From Oryzisolibacter propanilivorax (GTDB lineage Bacteria > Pseudomonadota > Gammaproteobacteria > Burkholderiales > Burkholderiaceae_C): 64,000 nt of DNA. Positions 18,360-26,742 of this stretch are shown here, one piece after another. The position numbers and the translations under genes are program-made. The stretch lies in the NCBI RefSeq assembly GCF_900103645.1, contig NZ_FNHP01000011.1, forward strand, positions 1 through 64,000, given 5' to 3'. The first letter of the stretch is position 1; each line of letters opens with the position of its first letter. The notes below the pieces were generated by a model. That model was not told where the DNA came from and did not search any database. It saw only the letters and a program-made list of their open reading frames with translations.

Positions 18360-20084
18360 TCATTCACCGTTTACCCACGTCTTGATGATGTTGGCCACCG
18401 CCACCGGGTTCTCGCGCGCCAGCGTACGGGCGTCATTCAGGCGCTGCTGCTCGGGCGTGACCTGCAACTCCAGCGCCGGCATGGCAGCCCCGTCCGGCCC
18501 TGGCAGCGCCGGGCGCTCCAGGCTCTCACCCTCGATGGCGTCCAACTTCGCGCCGGAGGCCAGGGTGGCAATGGCCAGCTCCTTGCTGCGGGCACGCGCC
18601 TTCAGCGCCGGGCGCAGCACGCCGATCAGCACGATGGCGGCGGCCAGCGAGATCCCCAGCGGCCAGGCCAGGTTGACGGCCAGCTCGCGCATCTCAGGCT
18701 GCTTCCACAGCGGCAACTCGGCGGGCGGCGGCGCCTCGACCAGGAACGGCGTGTTCATCAGGTTGACCGAATCGCCGCGCTCCTTGTTGAAGCCGATGGT
18801 CTCGCGCACCAGCGCCGTCATCTGTTCCAGCTGCTCGGGCTTGAAGGCCACGGCCTGCGCCGGCTTGCCGTCCTCGCCGGCGGCGTTGGTGTAGTTGATG
18901 ACCACCGCCGCGTTCACGCGCTTGATGGCGCCGACCGCGTTGCGCGTCACCTGGGTGGTCTTGTCCACCTCGTAGTTGGTCACCGACTCGCGCTTGGTAG
19001 GGGCGCCGCCCTCCCCGCCGGCACCGCCGGCCGCCAGCTGCGGCGCCGGGCCATTGACCGGGGCGCCCGCGGCCTGCGGCGGCTGGTTGCTGACGGCACC
19101 TGGCACGCCCGAAGGCGGCTGGCCGCCGGCCGTGCCGCCGGTCTCCACCACCTGCTGGCTGCGCACGGCGCTGGCGTCGGCGGCCAGATTGGGGCGGTGC
19201 TGCTCGACGGTCGATTCGGTGCGGTTGAAGTCCACCTCGGCGCTGACCTGAGCGCGCACATTGTTCTTGCCCACCACCGGCTCCAGCAGGTCGATGATGC
19301 GGCGCGTGTACTGCTGCTCGATCTGCTGCACGTAGGCCAGCTGCTGGGCGTCGATGCTGCTGTCGTTGCCGCCGGCGCTGCCATCGGGCGACTGCGACAG
19401 CAGCTTGCCGGTGTCGTCCAGCACGCTCACCGCCTGCGGCGCCATCTCCGGCACGCTGGAGGACACCAAGTGCACGATGCCCGCCAGCTGCGTGCGGTCC
19501 AGGAAGCGCCCGGGGTACAGGCTGAGCAGCACCGAGGCCGAGGGCTTTTGCTGCTCACGGAAGAAACCGTTCTGGTTCGGCAGCGCCAGGTGCACGCGCG
19601 CGCTCTGCACCGAGGCCAGCGCCTGGATGGAGCGGGTCAGCTCGCCCTCGAGCCCGCGCTGGAAGTTCAGCCGCTCCTGGAACTGCGTGACGCCGAAGCG
19701 GCTGTTGTCCATCACCTCGAAGCCGGCGACCGAGCCCTTGGGCAGCCCTTGCGTGGCCAGGCGCAGGCGCACGTCGTGCACCCGGTCGGCCGGCACCAGG
19801 ATGGCGCCGCCGCCTTCGCTGTACTGGTAGGGCACATTCATGGTGGCCAGCTGCGCGACGATGGCGCCGCCGTCCTTGTCGTTCACGCCGGCGAACAGCA
19901 CCCGATAGTCGGGCTGGCGGCTGTAGAAGAAAGCACCGATGGCGGCCACCACCAGCAGCGCGGCCAGGGCGCCCCAGCGCAGACGCGCGGCGCGGTCCAG
20001 GCTGCCCAGGCGCTGCAGCAGGCCAGGCGCGGGCACCCCGGCGGGTGCGGGCATGGGGACTTCGGCAACGGCGGCGGAGGACAT
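18360..20084 (-). CDS. fliF: Flagellar MS-ring protein FliF
   Basis: FliF forms the MS ring in the inner membrane that houses the export gate. The 574-residue protein has an N-terminal transmembrane helix (GALAALLVVAAIGAFFY), the ring-building motifs (YQYSEGGGAILVPADRVHD, GVTQFQERLNFQRGLEGEL) and a Pro/Gly-rich periplasmic loop. A second transmembrane helix follows near residue 490 (LGISLAAAIVLIGVLRPAL), then a cytoplasmic tail that binds FliG. It is the first gene of the long fli operon, divergent from fliE. Confidence 0.98.
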   Translation of the reverse strand: MSSAAVAEVPMPAPAGVPAPGLLQRLGSLDRAARLRWGALAALLVVAAIGAFFYSRQPDYRVLFAGVNDKDGGAIVAQLATMNVPYQYSEGGGAILVPADRVHDVRLRLATQGLPKGSVAGFEVMDNSRFGVTQFQERLNFQRGLEGELTRSIQALASVQSARVHLALPNQNGFFREQQKPSASVLLSLYPGRFLDRTQLAGIVHLVSSSVPEMAPQAVSVLDDTGKLLSQSPDGSAGGNDSSIDAQQLAYVQQIEQQYTRRIIDLLEPVVGKNNVRAQVSAEVDFNRTESTVEQHRPNLAADASAVRSQQVVETGGTAGGQPPSGVPGAVSNQPPQAAGAPVNGPAPQLAAGGAGGEGGAPTKRESVTNYEVDKTTQVTRNAVGAIKRVNAAVVINYTNAAGEDGKPAQAVAFKPEQLEQMTALVRETIGFNKERGDSVNLMNTPFLVEAPPPAELPLWKQPEMRELAVNLAWPLGISLAAAIVLIGVLRPALKARARSKELAIATLASGAKLDAIEGESLERPALPGPDGAAMPALELQVTPEQQRLNDARTLARENPVAVANIIKTWVNGE

Positions 20085-20359
20085 CGTGGCAGGTGCTGGC
20101 TAGAGAAGAAAGGTTGCGGGCTGCCGAGGCAGCCACGCCCGGCAAGGCACCGGGTCGTGCGGCGATTATCGAGACAGCCCCCTGGCCGCGTTCGGCCGAT
20201 AAGGCGCCCGAACCGGCCGCTATTTGCCCCTCTGCGCCGCGGCCCGCGCCCTACCATGACGCCAGTCCTGAAAGGCCGCCCGCCCTTTCATGCTTTCTTT
20301 TGGCGGCTGTGCCGCAGCTTCTTCACCCCCACACCGCCTGGCCCGCAGGCCCTTGCACC
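20085..20359. promoter_or_regulatory. Divergent fliF-fliE control region
   Basis: This 275-base region must hold the promoters of both fliF (minus) and fliE (plus). Within it, 20183-20218 is a near-perfect inverted repeat built from GGCCGCGTTCGG and CCGAACCGGCC. On the minus strand 20218-20225 reads AAATAGCG, preceded three bases earlier by AGAGG. This resembles one half of the enterobacterial FlhD4C2 box, and a weaker inverted half lies at 20199-20206. A GCCGATAA sequence (sigma-28 -10 consensus) is at 20195-20202 on the plus strand, without a good -35. Confidence 0.45.
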
Positions 20360-20668
20360 ATGGACATGCGCATCACCAGCACCCCCAGCCCCCTGACCGC
20401 CACGCAACTGGCCCGCCGCGCCACGGCGCCGCAGCCGGCGGAAGGCGGCGGCTTCGGCACTGCGTTCAAGGACGCGCTGCAGTCCGTCAGCCAGGCGCAG
20501 GACCGCGCCAGCGGCCTGCAGCAAGAGGTGCAGCTGGAAAACCCCAACGTCAGCCTGGAAGAGACCATGGTCGCCATGCAGAAGGCGCAGGTGGGTTTCC
20601 AGGCGACGCTGCACGTGCGCAACCGCATGGTGCAGGCCTATACCGATATCATGAACATGCAGGTGTGA
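20360..20668 (+). CDS. fliE: Flagellar hook-basal body protein FliE
   Basis: FliE joins the MS ring to the proximal rod. The 102-residue protein has the usual disordered start (MDMRITSTPSPL), the helical core (FGTAFKDALQSVSQAQDRA) and the conserved C-terminus (VSLEETMVAMQKAQVGFQA, MVQAYTDIMNMQV). The long open frame upstream is shadow; the ATG at 20360 gives the family length. It stands alone on the plus strand, facing the fliT-fliS-fliD operon. Confidence 0.97.
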   Translation: MDMRITSTPSPLTATQLARRATAPQPAEGGGFGTAFKDALQSVSQAQDRASGLQQEVQLENPNVSLEETMVAMQKAQVGFQATLHVRNRMVQAYTDIMNMQV

Positions 20669-20691
20669 GCGGCCTGCCGGCACTCACCTTT

Positions 20692-20740
20692 TCATAGCTG
20701 GAGGCCCTTTATCCATCGGGGCTGAAGGCATATTTCACCC
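20692..20740 (+). repeat. Dispersed hairpin repeat, family A, copy 2
   Basis: It starts CATAGCTGGAGGCCC and ends GGGGCTGAAGGCATATTTC, an imperfect version of the family A hairpin, 24 bases after the fliE stop and between convergent fliE and fliT. Confidence 0.65.
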
Positions 20741-20780
20741 AAAAACGGCAAAGCCGGCCACCTTGCGGTGCCGGCTTTGT
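20741..20780 (-). terminator. Rho-independent terminator after fliD-fliS-fliT
   Basis: A perfect stem CAAAGCCGGC/GCCGGCTTTG (20749-20758 with 20770-20779) is followed on the minus strand by a TTTTT run (20741-20745). It lies 53 bases after the fliT stop. Confidence 0.75.
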
Positions 20781-20832
20781 GCATTGGTGCGCCTGACCCG
20801 GACCTGAAAAAAGTCCGGGCGGCGACCCACTG

Positions 20833-21132
20833 TCAGTGCATGACCTGCGGCTGGCCTTCGAACAGGTGTTCGAACTGCGCCATCCACGGCTCGGCCAGCA
20901 CGCGGATCTGCGCGTCGTTGCGCAGGATGCGCTGCATGATGCGCGCCTTTTCCTTGCGGTGCTCGGGGGCCAGCTCCTGCTGGCCAGACTGGAAGCGCAG
21001 CTGCTCGATCAGCACCGCGCAGGCGCTCTCGCAGCGCACCACTTCGTCCCAGTCCTTCAGGCGGGCCGCTTCGAGCATGCGGGCGCTGCTTTGCTCGATG
21101 GCCTTGTAGTAGTCGATGAGCATGTCGGGCAT
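20833..21132 (-). CDS. fliT: Flagellar export chaperone FliT (FliD chaperone)
   Basis: FliT binds the filament cap FliD and, in enterics, also FlhDC. The 99-residue product is helical (LIDYYKAIEQSSARMLEAA, DWDEVVRCESACAVLIEQL), like the FliT family in size and charge pattern. Identification depends strongly on its position after fliD and fliS. The start at 21132 lies next to the fliS stop; an in-frame ATG three codons on (21123) is also possible, while upstream sequence overlaps fliS. Confidence 0.85.
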   Translation of the reverse strand: MPDMLIDYYKAIEQSSARMLEAARLKDWDEVVRCESACAVLIEQLRFQSGQQELAPEHRKEKARIMQRILRNDAQIRVLAEPWMAQFEHLFEGQPQVMH

Positions 21133-21133
21133 A

Positions 21134-21580
21134 TCAGGCCTCCGCGGCCGCGAGGCGCAGGGTGTCGTTGGCGGCATTCTGCGGCTGGGGATGCTTGATC
21201 TCACTCCAGCCCTGAGCGATGGGCTCGATCAGGCGCGCAACTTCCTGCAAGAGCGCGTCGTCGTTCTTCGCATTGGCCAGAATGAGCCGCTGCAAGGCAT
21301 AGCCATATACCGTGTCCAGGTTGGCCGCCAGTTCACCGCCTGCCTCACGGTCCAGCGCCGTCATCAGACCTTCTTCCAGGATACGCACCGCCTTGGACAG
21401 GCTGTTGCACTTGGTCAGTACGTCACCACGCGCCAATGCGCCTCGGGCGGTGGCAATCGACTGCAGCAGGCCCTGGTACAGCAGGCTGACCAACTGGTGC
21501 TGGTCAATGGTGTGCATGCTGGTTTCGACGTTGATCCGTTGATAAGCGGAAGCGGTTCGAGAGGCAAATGGCGTGAACAT
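21134..21580 (-). CDS. fliS: Flagellin export chaperone FliS
   Basis: FliS keeps flagellin unfolded for export. The 148-residue protein has the family N-terminus (ASAYQRINVETSM), the DQHQLVSLLYQGLLQSIATA helix, and the LSKAVRILEEGLMTALDREAG region found in FliS proteins. It ends with a short Ala-rich extension. It lies 88 bases after fliD and directly before fliT. Confidence 0.96.
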   Translation of the reverse strand: MFTPFASRTASAYQRINVETSMHTIDQHQLVSLLYQGLLQSIATARGALARGDVLTKCNSLSKAVRILEEGLMTALDREAGGELAANLDTVYGYALQRLILANAKNDDALLQEVARLIEPIAQGWSEIKHPQPQNAANDTLRLAAAEA

Positions 21581-21668
21581 GGTGGTGATCCTCGGCTGGC
21601 TGCTGTGTTATTCATCGGCAGTCCTACCGGAAACTGAAGGCCGGGAAACGGTATGAATGCCCTACTGT

Positions 21669-23096
21669 TCAGCCCTTATTGTTGTTCCAGGTCGTCACTT
21701 GCTGGGCGATATAGGCGTTGAGCGCGTTGAGCTTGCTCATTTGGCTGTCCAGCGCGGTATAGCGCGCTGAAAGCAGTGCTTCGGTGCTGTCGGCGCGCGC
21801 GTTCACGCGCTTGATTTCATCGGCATTGCGCTTGAGCACATCCTTGAGTTGCGCATCCTTGTAGGCGAAAAATCCTTCTGCGCTCAGCAGCTTGGAAGTC
21901 GCCGCCTTGATCTTTTCCCCCACTCCGTCCTCGGTGGTGGACAGGCCATCGGCCCCAATGAAAAGGGCCTTGAGCGCATCCGGGTTCTTCAGCGCTTCGC
22001 TCAGCTTGGTGCTGTCGATGGACAGATCTCCGCCCTGGATCTTGCCCAAACCTATGTCGGAGAGGCGCTGGAACGGGCCAGTGCTGCTGGACAGCGACTC
22101 CACCACGTTGCGCAGGCTGTTCTGCAGCCCGACCACGGTCGAATCACCCTGCAGCAAGCCGCCCTGTCCGGTGCCCTTGTCGAACTTCGTCAGGTCATTG
22201 AGCGCTTGGTTGACCGCGTTGTAGGCCAGCACGAAATCCTCGATATTCTTTTGCACCGCAGAGCTGTTCTTGGTCACCGACAGCTCAACCGGCGCACTGC
22301 TCACCTTTTCGGCCTTGAAAGTCACGCCGGCCACAGCGTTCTCGAAAGTGTTGGTAGCCGAACGCACATTGAACTGCCCGTTGATCTGAGCCAGCGCGTC
22401 GGCAGCTGCGCCAGCGCCGGGGTCCGTTGACAAGCCAGCCGCGAGACGCGACAGACCAGCACCGGGATCTCCATCGGTGTCGGTCACACTCAGCTGAAAA
22501 CCTGCTTCTTCGCCTGTAGCCTTGCTGCGCAGCATCAGCCGCTGCCCATCGGCATCCGTCAGGATGGTCGCGGTGACGGCTGCACCCGCGCCGTTGATCT
22601 TGCCGGCAATGTCGGCCAACGTATCGCCCGCTCCCACGGAAACCTCCAGCGCAGGTGTTCCACCCTCAGTGAAGTTGCCGCCGTTCCAGCGTCCGACCTG
22701 CAGCGTGAGCGTGCCGGCACCGACCGCCTGCCCAGCCGGCAGCCCATCCGACGTGGATACTTGTGCACGGGCGAGCTGCTGCACGGTGACGCTGAAGGTC
22801 GTCTCCACCGTGCCCCCGACAGCTGTAGCGGACACGCTTTTGTCGTCCGACGAAGAGGCCTGCACAGCGTTCCAGCCTGTGATGCTGCTGAGCTTGCTGG
22901 CTGCTGTCTGCAATGTCGACACGAGTGACTTGAGCTGGCCGAAGGTGGAGATCTTGGTTTCCGCCAGCTTGGCTTGGTAGTTCAGTCCATTGGGTCTGGT
23001 GATTGGAAGCTTGACCGCATCCACCGACGCCTTGATCAGGGCGTTGACATCGACGTTTCCGCCCAGCCCGACACCAATTGAAGAAAAGCTGGCCAT
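21669..23096 (-). CDS. fliD: Flagellar filament cap protein FliD (HAP2)
   Basis: FliD caps the growing filament and helps fold flagellin. The 475-residue protein has the conserved N-terminal segment (FSSIGVGLGGNVDVNALI), coiled regions at both ends, and a variable middle. Near the end it carries the typical FliD_C pattern (LNALNAYIAQQVTTWN). A perfect sigma-28 -10 sequence GCCGATAA lies 43 bases upstream. It heads the fliDST transcript. Confidence 0.96.
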   Translation of the reverse strand: MASFSSIGVGLGGNVDVNALIKASVDAVKLPITRPNGLNYQAKLAETKISTFGQLKSLVSTLQTAASKLSSITGWNAVQASSSDDKSVSATAVGGTVETTFSVTVQQLARAQVSTSDGLPAGQAVGAGTLTLQVGRWNGGNFTEGGTPALEVSVGAGDTLADIAGKINGAGAAVTATILTDADGQRLMLRSKATGEEAGFQLSVTDTDGDPGAGLSRLAAGLSTDPGAGAAADALAQINGQFNVRSATNTFENAVAGVTFKAEKVSSAPVELSVTKNSSAVQKNIEDFVLAYNAVNQALNDLTKFDKGTGQGGLLQGDSTVVGLQNSLRNVVESLSSSTGPFQRLSDIGLGKIQGGDLSIDSTKLSEALKNPDALKALFIGADGLSTTEDGVGEKIKAATSKLLSAEGFFAYKDAQLKDVLKRNADEIKRVNARADSTEALLSARYTALDSQMSKLNALNAYIAQQVTTWNNNKG

Positions 23097-23138
23097 GACT
23101 CACTCCTGTACTCGATGCCGAACCGACTTCCACACACA

Positions 23139-23165
23139 TTATCGGCAGCCTCGGGCCACCTCATG
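23139..23165 (-). promoter_or_regulatory. Candidate sigma-28 promoter of fliDST
   Basis: On the minus strand 23146-23139 reads GCCGATAA, an exact match to the sigma-28 -10 consensus, 43 bases upstream of the fliD ATG. The -35 region 15 bases further up (CATG) is a poor match to TAAA. The start site would give a leader of about 36 bases. Confidence 0.5.
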
Positions 23166-23245
23166 GGGCGAAAAAGCATGGTGCATGCACCGCACTTCTC
23201 GCCACCTGCGCTTCTGCACCGGCATTCATACCTCGTCCCTGCAAT

Positions 23246-23283
23246 GCAAAAGCGGCGAGGACCGAAGCCCCCGCCGCTTTCAA
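23246..23283 (-). terminator. Rho-independent terminator of the minus-strand flagellin gene
   Basis: On the minus strand, AAAGCGGCG (23280-23272) pairs with CGCCGCTTT (23256-23248) around a GC-rich loop, and the hairpin ends in a short T-run. It lies about 70 bases after the stop of the flagellin gene at 23350. Confidence 0.7.
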
Positions 23284-23349
23284 TTTCCATTCTGAAGGGC
23301 AGAGCCTGCACTGCTCCCGCTACAGACCCGCTCCTTCAGGAACCTCCCA

Positions 23350-24852
23350 TCAGCGCAGCAGGGACAGCACGCCCTGGGGCAGCTGGTTGGCCTGCGCCAC
23401 CATGGCGGTGCCGGCCTGCTGCAGGATCTGCGCGCGCGAGAGGTTGGCGGTCTCGGCCGCGAAGTCGGCGTCCAGGATGCGTCCGCGCGAGGCCGACATG
23501 TTCTCCGACGTCACTTGCAGATTGCCGATCGCGGTCTCGAAGCGCGACTGCAAGGCGCCCAGCTTGGCGCGCTCGCCGTTGATATGGCCCAGGGCCGAGT
23601 CAATGGTCTTGAGCGCGTCCGTGGCCTTGGTGAAGCTGGTCACGTCCAGGTCAGAGACCTTCTTGAGGGTTGAGGCCGTGCCGGCGCTGCCAAAGGCGTT
23701 GCCCCCCGAACTGCCCACAGCGGAGAAGGATTTGTCGGAATCCAGCGTGATGTAGCCGCTGACCAAGCTGTTATCGGCGGTGGTGTCGGCGGTCAGCGTG
23801 GCGGGGCCGCCCTGGTCCACAGCTTTGCCATCGGTGCCCACAGCCTTCTTTTGCACCGTGACGTTGCCGGCGTTTTGCACCGCCGTGTCGGCCACGCGGA
23901 TGTCGTTGCCGGTGTTGTTGGTGAGCACGACCTTAGTGCCGTCTTCGTTGAGCGCGGCGGTGATGCCAGTCTTGGAGGACTGCTCGTTGATCGCCGAGAT
24001 GGCCGACGACAGGCCGTCAGCATTGTTGTTAGCTGACAGAGTGAACGACACCTCCACGTCAGCGCCGTTGTCCGAGCGCAGTGCCAGAGTGTGTGAGCCG
24101 GCCGAGGCGAAACTCAACTCGGCCATGGAACGCGCGGTGGCGCCCACGCCAGTATCGCCCTTCACGCGGTTGATGTTGTCGGCAATGGTCTTGGCAGAGT
24201 CATTGGCAGCGATGGTCACGGCTTTGGTACCGGCGAAGCCCTTGAGCGTTACTGAGCCGGCAGACACACCATTAGCGCCCCAGGCGCCACTGGCGCCCGT
24301 GCCCGAGGCCGCGCCTACGCCATTGGCAGCCACTTGGTTGTTGCCATAGTTGTTGGTGCGCAGATTGGCCGTGGCCGCCACGATGGTCTGGTTGGCGTTG
24401 GCGCCGACCTGGAACTGCTGCGTGCCGAACGAGCCGTCCAGCAGCTTGGCGCCGTTGAACTCGGTGGTCTGCGAGATGCGGTCCAGTTCGGAGACAAGCT
24501 GCGAAACTTCCTGCTGCAGGGCCTGGCGGTCGCCGGCGCTGTTGGATGCGTTGGCCGACTGCACGGCCAGCTCACGCACGCGCTGCAGGATGTCGCCCGA
24601 AGCCTTGAGCGCGCCCTCGGCCGTCTGCGCCAGCGAGATGCCATCGTTGGCGTTGCGCACGGCCTGGTTCAGGCCGCGGATCTGGCTGGTGAAGCGCTCG
24701 GAGATCGCCAGGCCGGCGGCATCGTCCTTGGCGCTGTTGATGCGCAGGCCGGACGACAGGCGCTGGATGGATGTGTTGAGGGATGCTTGGCCAACGCCCA
24801 GGTTGCGCTGGGCCGTGAGCGAGGCGACGTTGGTGTTGATGGTGGAAGCCAT
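23350..24852 (-). CDS. fliC: Flagellin, copy 1
   Basis: Flagellin is the filament subunit. The 500-residue protein has the conserved N-terminal D0/D1 region ([38 protein letters not shown]), a variable centre with a flagellin_IN-like segment ([18 protein letters not shown]), and the conserved C-terminal coil ending [15 protein letters not shown]. It pairs head-to-head with a second flagellin gene at 25183; the first 230 coding bases are nearly identical even at synonymous sites. The start at 24852 is fixed by the flagellin N-terminus. Ser/Thr-rich central parts could accept O-glycans from the neighbouring GT41 enzyme. Confidence 0.97.
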   Translation of the reverse strand: MASTINTNVASLTAQRNLGVGQASLNTSIQRLSSGLRINSAKDDAAGLAISERFTSQIRGLNQAVRNANDGISLAQTAEGALKASGDILQRVRELAVQSANASNSAGDRQALQQEVSQLVSELDRISQTTEFNGAKLLDGSFGTQQFQVGANANQTIVAATANLRTNNYGNNQVAANGVGAASGTGASGAWGANGVSAGSVTLKGFAGTKAVTIAANDSAKTIADNINRVKGDTGVGATARSMAELSFASAGSHTLALRSDNGADVEVSFTLSANNNADGLSSAISAINEQSSKTGITAALNEDGTKVVLTNNTGNDIRVADTAVQNAGNVTVQKKAVGTDGKAVDQGGPATLTADTTADNSLVSGYITLDSDKSFSAVGSSGGNAFGSAGTASTLKKVSDLDVTSFTKATDALKTIDSALGHINGERAKLGALQSRFETAIGNLQVTSENMSASRGRILDADFAAETANLSRAQILQQAGTAMVAQANQLPQGVLSLLR

Positions 24853-25000
24853 GGCAAAACTCCTGAAGGAACTGACTAAATATGGCGTTGCCGCCAACTG
24901 GGCCCAGAACGGTCTGGCCTCGTTACTCGCGTCCTGGCGTCACGCCCGGCCGCTGACCGACGGGACACTCTGTCGTGATTCGCTTGTCCCGTTGAAGAGG

Positions 25001-25027
25001 TTTTCGGGTGGTTGGCGGAAAACTTTA
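25001..25027 (-). promoter_or_regulatory. Candidate sigma-28 promoter facing flagellin copy 1
   Basis: The minus strand reads TAAAGTTT at 25027-25020, matching the sigma-28 -35 consensus, and CCCGAAAA at 25008-25001 (6 of 8 to GCCGATAA), with a 15-base spacer after TAAA. The leader would be about 145 bases. Confidence 0.45.
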
Positions 25028-25063
25028 GATACCAAATGAAGGAATGGAAGGTTTTTTGCGTGC

Positions 25064-25071
25064 TTATCGGC
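25064..25071 (-). promoter_or_regulatory. Perfect sigma-28 -10 element facing flagellin copy 1
   Basis: The minus strand reads GCCGATAA exactly. The sequence 15 bases upstream (CCTT) is a poor -35. It is an alternative or additional start for copy 1. Confidence 0.35.
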
Positions 25072-25182
25072 CCATCGTGCGTCCTGAAGGCTTTGGACAA
25101 TCCGTGCACGGTTCTCGTATCTGTCGCCATACGGCCGTTTTCGCGCCGGCGACCCCTTCTTCGCCCATCCAGGATTCACACC

Positions 25183-26673
25183 ATGGCTTCCACCATCAAC
25201 ACCAACGTGGCCTCGCTGACCGCCCAGCGCAACCTGGGGGTCAGCCAGGGATCGCTGAACACCTCCATCCAGCGCCTGTCGTCCGGCCTGCGCATCAACA
25301 GCGCCAAGGACGATGCTGCCGGCCTGGCGATCTCCGAGCGCTTCACCAGCCAGATCCGCGGCCTGAACCAGGCCGTGCGCAACGCCAACGATGGCATCTC
25401 GCTGGCGCAGGTGGCGGAAGGCGCGCTCAAGGCTTCGGGCGACATCCTGCAGCGCGTGCGCGAGCTGGCCGTGCAGTCGGCCAACGCATCCAATTCGGCA
25501 TCTGACCGCCAAGCGTTGAACCAAGAAGTAGGGCAACTGGTGGCCGAACTGGACCGCATCTCGCAGACCACCGAGTTCAACGGCGCCAAGCTGCTGGACG
25601 GCTCGTTCGGCACGCAGCAGTTCCAGGTCGGCGCCAACGCCAACCAGACCATCGTGGCGGCCACGGCCAATCTGCGCACCAACAACTACGGCAACAACCA
25701 AGTGGCCGCAGGCGGTGCCTCTACCGGTTCGGGCGCATGGGGCGCCAACGGCACCCCCCAGGGCACGGTCGATCTCAAAGGCTTTGCCGGCTCCAAGACG
25801 GTGACCATTGCTGCCAACGATTCCGCGCAAACCATCGCCGACAACATCAACCGCGTCAAGGGCGACACCGGCGTTGCGGCCACTGCGCGCACCATGGCAG
25901 AAGTGACGTTTCAGTCGGCAGGCTCGTACTCGCTCGACCTGCGCTCGGATAACGGCGCGGACGTGAACATCTCTTTCACCCTACCGGCCAGTAATACACC
26001 CGACGGCCTGTCCTCGGCCATCTCGGCGATCAACGAGCAGTCCTCCAAGACAGGCATCATCGCCGCCCTCAGCGAAGACGGCGCCAAGGTCGTGCTCACT
26101 AACAACACCGGCAACGACATCCGCGTGGCCGACACGGCGGTGCAGAACGCGGGCGCTGTGCAGGTACAAAAAATGCAGGTCGGCACAGATGGCAAGGCTG
26201 CTGCAGTAGGCGGCCCCGTCACGCTGGCGGCCGACACCAATGCCAACAACAGCATCGTCAGCGGCTACGTCACGCTGGACTCCGACAAGTCCTTCTCGGC
26301 CGTGGGTGGCACTGCTGGGGGCGCCTTCTCCAGCTCTGGTTCACCTTCAACGCTCAAGAAAGTTTCGGACCTGGATGTGACGACGTTCTCCAAGGCCACG
26401 GACGCGCTGAAAACCGTGGACTCGGCCCTGGGCCATATCAACGGCGAGCGTGCCAAGCTGGGCGCCCTGCAGTCGCGCTTCGAGACCGCCATTGCCAGCC
26501 TGCAGGTGACGTCGGAGAACATGTCGGCCTCGCGCGGACGCATCCTGGACGCCGACTTCGCGGCCGAGACCGCCAACCTCTCGCGCGCGCAGATCCTGCA
26601 GCAGGCCGGCACCGCCATGGTGGCGCAGGCCAACCAGATTCCGCAAGGAGTTCTGTCCCTGCTTAAAGGCTGA
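25183..26673 (+). CDS. fliC: Flagellin, copy 2
   Basis: This is a second full flagellin of 496 residues with intact N- and C-terminal D0/D1 regions ([19 protein letters not shown]; ending [16 protein letters not shown]). It closely resembles copy 1, differing mostly in the central domain (for example [18 protein letters not shown] versus a longer segment in copy 1). The ATG at 25183 is preferred to upstream in-frame ATGs because flagellins start [11 protein letters not shown]41 glycosyltransferase gene begins only 69 bases downstream with no clear terminator between, so the two are probably co-transcribed. Confidence 0.97.
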   Translation: MASTINTNVASLTAQRNLGVSQGSLNTSIQRLSSGLRINSAKDDAAGLAISERFTSQIRGLNQAVRNANDGISLAQVAEGALKASGDILQRVRELAVQSANASNSASDRQALNQEVGQLVAELDRISQTTEFNGAKLLDGSFGTQQFQVGANANQTIVAATANLRTNNYGNNQVAAGGASTGSGAWGANGTPQGTVDLKGFAGSKTVTIAANDSAQTIADNINRVKGDTGVAATARTMAEVTFQSAGSYSLDLRSDNGADVNISFTLPASNTPDGLSSAISAINEQSSKTGIIAALSEDGAKVVLTNNTGNDIRVADTAVQNAGAVQVQKMQVGTDGKAAAVGGPVTLAADTNANNSIVSGYVTLDSDKSFSAVGGTAGGAFSSSGSPSTLKKVSDLDVTTFSKATDALKTVDSALGHINGERAKLGALQSRFETAIASLQVTSENMSASRGRILDADFAAETANLSRAQILQQAGTAMVAQANQIPQGVLSLLKG

Positions 26674-26742
26674 TAGGCGCTGGTCGGGCGCGCCTGCTCC
26701 CTCGCTTGCGCGTTTGCACTTCAACTTTTTGGGGTCCCTCTC

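Larger units (their letters stand above)
24853..25182. promoter_or_regulatory. Divergent flagellin promoter region (330 bp)
   Basis: No gene is visible here. The region separates the two flagellin start codons, so it must contain both promoters and both leaders (about 150-200 bases each). The sigma-28-like elements I can find (25001-25027 and 25064-25071) both face copy 1. I found no comparable element facing copy 2. The region is less GC-rich than its flanks. Confidence 0.6.

Noticed and set aside
24853-25182. Small gene between the flagellins
   Set aside because: Open frames there are upstream extensions of the flagellin frames; none has an independent start or conserved product.
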